Both the position numbers and the translations under genes were made by a program. The notes under the pieces were generated by a model. That model searched no databases. It saw only the letters and a list, made by a program, of their open reading frames with translations, and was not told the DNA's origin. A stretch of 10,204 bases of DNA, taken from Chitinophagaceae bacterium. Lineage in GTDB: Bacteria > Bacteroidota > Bacteroidia > Chitinophagales > Chitinophagaceae. Below, one piece after another: positions 7,343-10,204 of the stretch; within the stretch, counting starts at the first letter, position 1; every line of letters begins with the position of its first letter. Location: positions 1 to 10,204 of the forward strand of contig JANYEU010000373.1 in the NCBI GenBank assembly GCA_025362915.1, read 5' to 3'.

Positions 7343-7403
7343 TGGCATTGCCAATACATTTTCATATAATTGAAGAGCCTCGACAGATTGTCGGGGCTTT
7401 TTT
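7306..7403 (+). promoter_or_regulatory. trp attenuator (alternative hairpins 1:2, 2:3 and 3:4)
   Basis: Segment 1:2 is a long imperfect hairpin, 7306-7325 with 7334-7354. Its outer stem contains the Trp codons and its inner stem pairs 7319-7325 with 7334-7340. Segment 2:3 is the antiterminator: 7330-7338 pairs with 7375-7383 over 9 bp. Segment 3:4 is the terminator at 7376-7398. Segment 2 (TGTTCGGGGCT, 7327-7337) is nearly a copy of segment 4 (TGTCGGGGCT, 7389-7398), differing by one extra T. A ribosome stalled on the Trp codons would break 1:2 and leave 2 free to capture 3, so transcription continues. A ribosome at the stop codon (7340-7342) would cover segment 2, so 3:4 forms and transcription ends. 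Pairing was worked out by hand. Confidence 0.8.
7376..7403 (+). terminator. Attenuator terminator hairpin upstream of trpE
   Basis: A 10-bp stem (AGCCTCGACA 7376-7385 with TGTCGGGGCT 7389-7398, one wobble pair) closes a 3-nt GAT loop and runs into six T residues (7398-7403). It lies 33 bases after the leader-peptide stop codon and 108 bases before the trpE ATG. Confidence 0.88.
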
Positions 7404-7437
7404 GTTATGGTGAAAGAAACGAGAGGAACAAATTGCA

Positions 7438-7500
7438 GGTTACCAGTTACTGGTTACAAGTACTGGAAACCTGCAACGGGTAACTGGTAACTTGTAACAT
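7438..7500. repeat. Inverted heptad array (GTTACnn/GTAACnn) before trpE
   Basis: Nine units of exactly 7 bp run through this stretch. The left units have a GTTAC core (7439-7443, 7446-7450, 7453-7457) and the right units a GTAAC core (7480-7484, 7487-7491, 7494-7498), so the array is palindromic. TTGCAGGTT (7433-7441) and AACCTGCAA (7468-7476) also form a perfect 9-bp inverted repeat. The array fills most of the gap between the attenuator terminator and the trpE start and would fold in the mRNA leader. Confidence 0.8.
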
Positions 7501-7511
7501 AAAATAGATAC

Positions 7512-8948
7512 ATGAAACAGATTGAAATAACAACGACCATCAAAAAAATGCTTGCTGATGTGTATACGCCAGTGGGCATTTATCTGCGTGTGAGGGATAG
7601 GTTTAGGGATACCATCCTGTTGGAAAGTACGGATAATCATGTGGCAGAGAATAGCTATAGTTTTATTGGCATCAATGCCATTGCGGGTATTGAAATTACG
7701 AATACGGGTAGTATTGAATACAAACTTCCGGGCGAACAACCAGAGCGTGTGCCTATAACAAATACAAAGGCGGTACCAGACGAAGTATGGAAGTTTATGC
7801 AGCATTTTAGCATTGTAAATGCAACTAGTACCGGGAATAGTATGGAAGATGCTGCGGCCAAGTTTGCCCAAGGACTTTATGGTTATACCACTTATGATGC
7901 CGTTCAATTCTTTGATTCTGTTACACTCACGACTCACGATTCACCACTTCCGGCTATTCCGTTGATGCGCTACAGGTTGTATCAATACGTAATTGCCATC
8001 AATCATTTTAAGGATGAATTATACCTATGCGAGAATAAAATGGCTGGCATTGAAAGTGAGGTAGGGGTCGTGGAAAGTTTGATAAGAAGCAAGGATGTAC
8101 CCGTTTATCCTTTTGGAGTAAAGGGGGGTGAAACATCCAATATTACCAATGAGGCATACATAGAAATGGTGAAGAAGGGGATACAGAGTTGCTTTAGGGG
8201 CGATGTGTTTCAGATAGTATTGAGCCGTAGGTTTCAACAAAGCTTTACGGGTGATGAACTGAATGTGTATCGTGCATTGCGGAACATTAATCCATCACCT
8301 TACCTTTTCTTTTTTGATTATGGCGATTATAAACTGATGGGTTCTTCGCCAGAGAGTCAGTTAATTATTAAGAATGGAACAGCGGTAGTACATCCAATTG
8401 CTGGTACTTTTAAAAGAACTGGTAATGATACACTGGATGCGGAGGCAGCAGAGAAACTCTTATTAGATCCAAAAGAAAACGCTGAACATGTGATGTTGGT
8501 GGATTTAGCCCGCAATGATTTGAGTAGGGTTTGTGATGATGTACGGGTGAAAAGCTATCGTCAGGTGCAATATTATAGTCATGTAATACACTTGGTGAGT
8601 GAGGTAAATGGTACTGTTCGCCCCAATGTAAATCCTTTTGAATTATTGGCAAAAACTTTCCCGGCTGGTACATTGAGCGGAGCGCCAAAAATAAAAGCAA
8701 TGCAATTGATAGACAGTTACGAGACCACCAGCCGCAGTTATTACGGTGGTGGCATCGGGTTTATGGGCTTTGATGGTAGTTGCAATCATGCCATTATGAT
8801 TCGTACTTTCCTTAGTAAAAACAATACGTTATACTATCAGGCTGGTGCAGGAGTGGTGGCGGCAAGTAACCCAGAAAGTGAATTGCAGGAAGTGAATAAT
8901 AAACTAAATGCACTGAAGAAAGCGATAGAAGCGGCAAAAGAGATATGA
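7512..8948 (+). CDS. trpE: Anthranilate synthase component I
   Basis: TrpE converts chorismate and ammonia, supplied by TrpG, to anthranilate, the committed step of tryptophan synthesis. The 478-residue length is usual. LLES (36-39) with NSYSFIG (47-53) forms the N-terminal region that in other TrpE proteins binds tryptophan for feedback inhibition. The chorismate-binding C-terminal half shows FRGDVFQIVLSRRF (228-241), SSPESQL (278-284), HPIAGTFKRTG (294-304), ENAEHVMLVDLARNDLSRV (322-340), PAGTLSGAPKIKAM (384-397), GGGIGFMGFDG (412-422) and QAGAGVVAASNPESE (443-457). Residues 138-147 (TLTTHDSPLP) come from a heptad repeat remnant at a variable loop before IPLMRYRLYQYV. The stop codon lies in another heptad array. 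Expression is probably controlled by the upstream attenuator. ATG 7512 is the natural start. Confidence 0.97.
   Translation: MKQIEITTTIKKMLADVYTPVGIYLRVRDRFRDTILLESTDNHVAENSYSFIGINAIAGIEITNTGSIEYKLPGEQPERVPITNTKAVPDEVWKFMQHFSIVNATSTGNSMEDAAAKFAQGLYGYTTYDAVQFFDSVTLTTHDSPLPAIPLMRYRLYQYVIAINHFKDELYLCENKMAGIESEVGVVESLIRSKDVPVYPFGVKGGETSNITNEAYIEMVKKGIQSCFRGDVFQIVLSRRFQQSFTGDELNVYRALRNINPSPYLFFFDYGDYKLMGSSPESQLIIKNGTAVVHPIAGTFKRTGNDTLDAEAAEKLLLDPKENAEHVMLVDLARNDLSRVCDDVRVKSYRQVQYYSHVIHLVSEVNGTVRPNVNPFELLAKTFPAGTLSGAPKIKAMQLIDSYETTSRSYYGGGIGFMGFDGSCNHAIMIRTFLSKNNTLYYQAGAGVVAASNPESELQEVNNKLNALKKAIEAAKEI
7925..7952. repeat. Heptad repeat remnant inside trpE
   Basis: ACTCACG (7925-7931), ACTCACG (7932-7938), ATTCACC (7939-7945) and the degraded ACTTCCG (7946-7952) are four consecutive 7-bp units. 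The first three closely match the right-arm units of the element in trpG (ACTCACA/ATTCACA). They are in frame and encode residues 138-147 of TrpE. Confidence 0.65.
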
Positions 8949-8972
8949 GTTATGAAATATGAATTATGAGTG
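8945..8972. repeat. ATGARTT heptad array across the trpE stop codon
   Basis: Four consecutive 7-bp units (ATGAGTT, ATGAAAT, ATGAATT, ATGAGTG) start at 8945. The TGA stop of trpE (8946-8948) is inside the first unit. The remaining 47 bases before trpG are AT-rich with no terminator or clear promoter, so trpE and trpG are probably co-transcribed. Confidence 0.7.
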
Positions 8973-9019
8973 GATAAGAATCATTCTTTTCATTCTAATC
9001 ATTTAATCAAAATTAAATA

Positions 9020-9697
9020 ATGGAAAATATAAACGCATCGGTACAGGGAGGATTTGATGGATTGAAGATCTTGGTTTTTGATAACTACGATTCATTTACC
9101 TACAATCTGGTTCATTTGGTTGAGAAGATTACACATCAAAAGGTGGATGTTTATCGTAATGATGAAATCCCATTGGAAGATGTAAACAGATATAACAAGA
9201 TTATTTTGTCGCCAGGACCAGGTATTCCAGAAGAGGCTGGCTTGTTGTTGCCATTGATAAAACAATATGCTCCCACAAAATCTATTTTGGGTGTTTGCTT
9301 GGGGCATCAGGCAATTGGTCAGGCATTTGGTGGCAAGCTTACCAACCTTACTTCGGTTTATCATGGGATAGCGACACCGATAAAGGTGAGTGGTGAATCG
9401 TTAGTTGTGAATAGTGAATCACTTGGTGTTCACAACTCACAATTCACAACTCACAACTCACTCTTTGCTGGTCTCGGCAATGAATTCATTGTAGGGCGTT
9501 ACCATAGTTGGGTGGTTAGTGAGGAGGGGTTTCCTGAAGAACTGGAAGTTACTGCCCGCGATGAAAATAACTTTATCATGGCATTGCAGCATAAAACGTA
9601 TGATGTGCAAGGTGTACAGTTTCACCCGGAGAGTGTGTTGACACCATGTGGTGAGGTGATTATGAGGAACTGGCTGTCTCAGAGTTATGAATTATAA
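9020..9697 (+). CDS. trpG: Anthranilate synthase component II (glutamine amidotransferase) with repeat-encoded insertion
   Basis: TrpG hydrolyses glutamine and passes ammonia to TrpE. The 225-residue product has the class I amidotransferase pattern: ILVFDNYDSFTYNLVHLVE (17-35), LSPGPGIPEEAG (63-74), the nucleophile Cys93 in GVCLGHQAIG (91-100), and His202 and Glu204 in VQFHPES (199-205). It is longer than the usual 190 or so residues for two reasons. ATG 9020 adds about 15 residues before the common start; TTG 9062, preceded by GGGAGG at 9046-9051, is a possible alternative. Residues 123-148, between ATPIK and FAGLGNEFIVGRYHSWVV, are encoded by a palindromic heptad element. Relatives usually have only a few residues there. 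The last residues and stop codon lie in a third heptad array. The catalytic triad and frame are intact, so the enzyme is probably active. Confidence 0.95.
   Translation: MENINASVQGGFDGLKILVFDNYDSFTYNLVHLVEKITHQKVDVYRNDEIPLEDVNRYNKIILSPGPGIPEEAGLLLPLIKQYAPTKSILGVCLGHQAIGQAFGGKLTNLTSVYHGIATPIKVSGESLVVNSESLGVHNSQFTTHNSLFAGLGNEFIVGRYHSWVVSEEGFPEELEVTARDENNFIMALQHKTYDVQGVQFHPESVLTPCGEVIMRNWLSQSYEL
9386..9462. repeat. 77-bp palindromic heptad element in frame within trpG
   Basis: The element is exactly eleven 7-bp units. Five units of type GTGARTN (9386-9420) are followed by a central unit ACTTGGT (9421-9427) and five inverted units of type ACTCACA/ATTCACA (9428-9462). Aligning 9386-9419 with 9428-9461 as arms gives 26 of 34 Watson-Crick pairs plus two wobble pairs, around an 8-nt loop. 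It is translated in frame without a stop codon as TrpG residues 123-148. Confidence 0.85.
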
Positions 9698-9714
9698 GTG
9701 ATGAGTTATGAGTC
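9680..9714. repeat. ATGARTT heptad array across the trpG stop codon
   Basis: Five consecutive 7-bp units (CAGAGTT, ATGAATT, ATAAGTG, ATGAGTT, ATGAGTC) run from 9680 to 9714. The last four residues of TrpG (Ser-Tyr-Glu-Leu) and the TAA at 9695-9697 lie inside the array. The unit matches the array after trpE. Confidence 0.7.
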
Positions 9715-9733
9715 TTTTTAATACTTATTTCTT

Positions 9734-9769
9734 CTTTGTGTCCCTTTGAGTCTTTCCGCCTTTGTGGCA
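9734..9769. repeat. CTTTGnGnCn degenerate decamer repeat before trpD
   Basis: CTTTGTGTCC (9734-9743), CTTTGAGTCT (9744-9753) and CTTTGTGGCA (9760-9769) are related 10-bp units separated by TTCCGC. They lie between trpG and trpD just before the trpD start. From memory, similar CTTTGTG-rich strings occur before genes in other Bacteroidota; I could not check this. Confidence 0.5.
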
Positions 9770-9782
9770 AAAAATATTATCA

Positions 9783-10204
9783 ATGAAAAAGATATTACAA
9801 TATTTATTCGAGCATAAAACCCTCTCTTACCAGCAGGCAAAGGATACGCTTGTGGGCATCGGAAGCGGTGCATTTAACGAACATGAGATAACCGCTTTTA
9901 TGACGGTTTACCTCATGCGCAGCATTACCATAGAAGAATTGCAGGGCTTTAGGGACGCACTTTTACAACTTTGTGTGCAAGTTGATTTGGGCAACCATCA
10001 GCTTTTGGACATCGTAGGAACGGGTGGCGATGGCAAAAATTCCTTCAATATATCTACCCTTAGTTGTTTTATTGTGGCTGGTGCGGGGCAAAAAGTGGCT
10101 AAGCATGGCAATTATGGCGCATCTAGCATTAGTGGGGCCAGTAATGTGATGGAGCAGTTGGGGTATAAATTCAAGAACGATACTGCCAAACTAAAACAAG
10201 AAGT
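9783..10204 (+). CDS. trpD: Anthranilate phosphoribosyltransferase, N-terminal part (cut by window end)
   Basis: TrpD transfers phosphoribose from PRPP to anthranilate, the second committed step of the pathway. The first 140 codons are present and the frame is open to the window edge. ATG 9783 starts MKKILQYLFEHKTLS, then the small N-terminal helical domain follows. The PRPP-binding signature DIVGTGGDGKNSFNIST (76-92) is complete. KHGNYGASSISGASNVMEQLG (107-127) matches the conserved anthranilate and PRPP region. In many other phyla this stretch reads KHGNR and GSADVLE. The gene follows trpG by 85 bases filled by two repeat types, with no terminator, so it belongs to the trp operon. The end and the remaining trp genes are outside this window. 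Confidence 0.96.
   Translation, partial: MKKILQYLFEHKTLSYQQAKDTLVGIGSGAFNEHEITAFMTVYLMRSITIEELQGFRDALLQLCVQVDLGNHQLLDIVGTGGDGKNSFNISTLSCFIVAGAGQKVAKHGNYGASSISGASNVMEQLGYKFKNDTAKLKQE

Noticed and set aside
7438..7500. Heptad arrays as a CRISPR array
   Set aside because: Units are 7 bp and directly adjacent, with no spacers of constant length and no nearby cas genes.
8973..9019. A separate promoter for trpG
   Set aside because: No TAnnTTTG-like element occurs in the gap; trpG most likely shares the trpE transcript.
9386..9462. TrpG disrupted to a pseudogene by the repeat
   Set aside because: The element contains no stop codon in the trpG frame, and all catalytic motifs before and after it are intact in a single open frame.

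Overview
The window comes from a member of the Bacteroidota, probably near the Chitinophagales (an inference). The evidence is a secreted nuclease with a type IX secretion (T9SS) C-terminal sorting domain, two upstream regions that match the Bacteroidota promoter pattern TTG-N19..20-TAnnTTTG, AT-rich leaders mostly without Shine-Dalgarno sequences, and moderately AT-rich DNA. No tRNA, rRNA, insertion sequence or CRISPR array was seen.

Layout. Positions 149-1129 encode an exported YncE-type beta-propeller, closed by an intrinsic terminator. Positions 1354-2664 encode a secreted S1/P1-type zinc nuclease with a T9SS tail. It converges on a minus-strand RmlD-like SDR oxidoreductase (3558-2674). 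A divergent intergenic region with a consensus promoter leads into 6-phosphofructokinase (pfkA, 3779-4765). Pyruvate kinase (pyk, 4824-6305) follows after an intrinsic hairpin that overlaps the pfkA stop codon. A short lipoprotein with a GyrI-like ligand-binding fold follows (6602-7219).

The last 3 kb is the start of a tryptophan biosynthesis operon. It has a promoter at 7242-7272, a 20-residue leader peptide with three consecutive Trp codons (7280-7342), and mutually exclusive hairpins ending in an intrinsic terminator (7306-7403). These are followed by trpE (7512-8948), trpG (9020-9697) and the first 140 codons of trpD (from 9783, cut by the window edge). The leader has all the parts of a classical ribosome-mediated transcription attenuator. 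TrpE and TrpG together make anthranilate from chorismate and glutamine, and TrpD adds phosphoribose.

The most unusual feature is a set of 7-bp-period repeats confined, by eye, to the trp locus. An inverted 9-heptad array lies between attenuator and trpE. Short arrays carry the stop codons of trpE and trpG. A three-to-four-heptad remnant lies in frame inside trpE. A 77-bp, 11-heptad palindromic element lies in frame inside trpG and adds roughly 20-25 residues to the enzyme. The unit sequences differ between sites, but the period and, at two sites, the palindromic layout are shared. This suggests a family of small mobile or expanding repeats.
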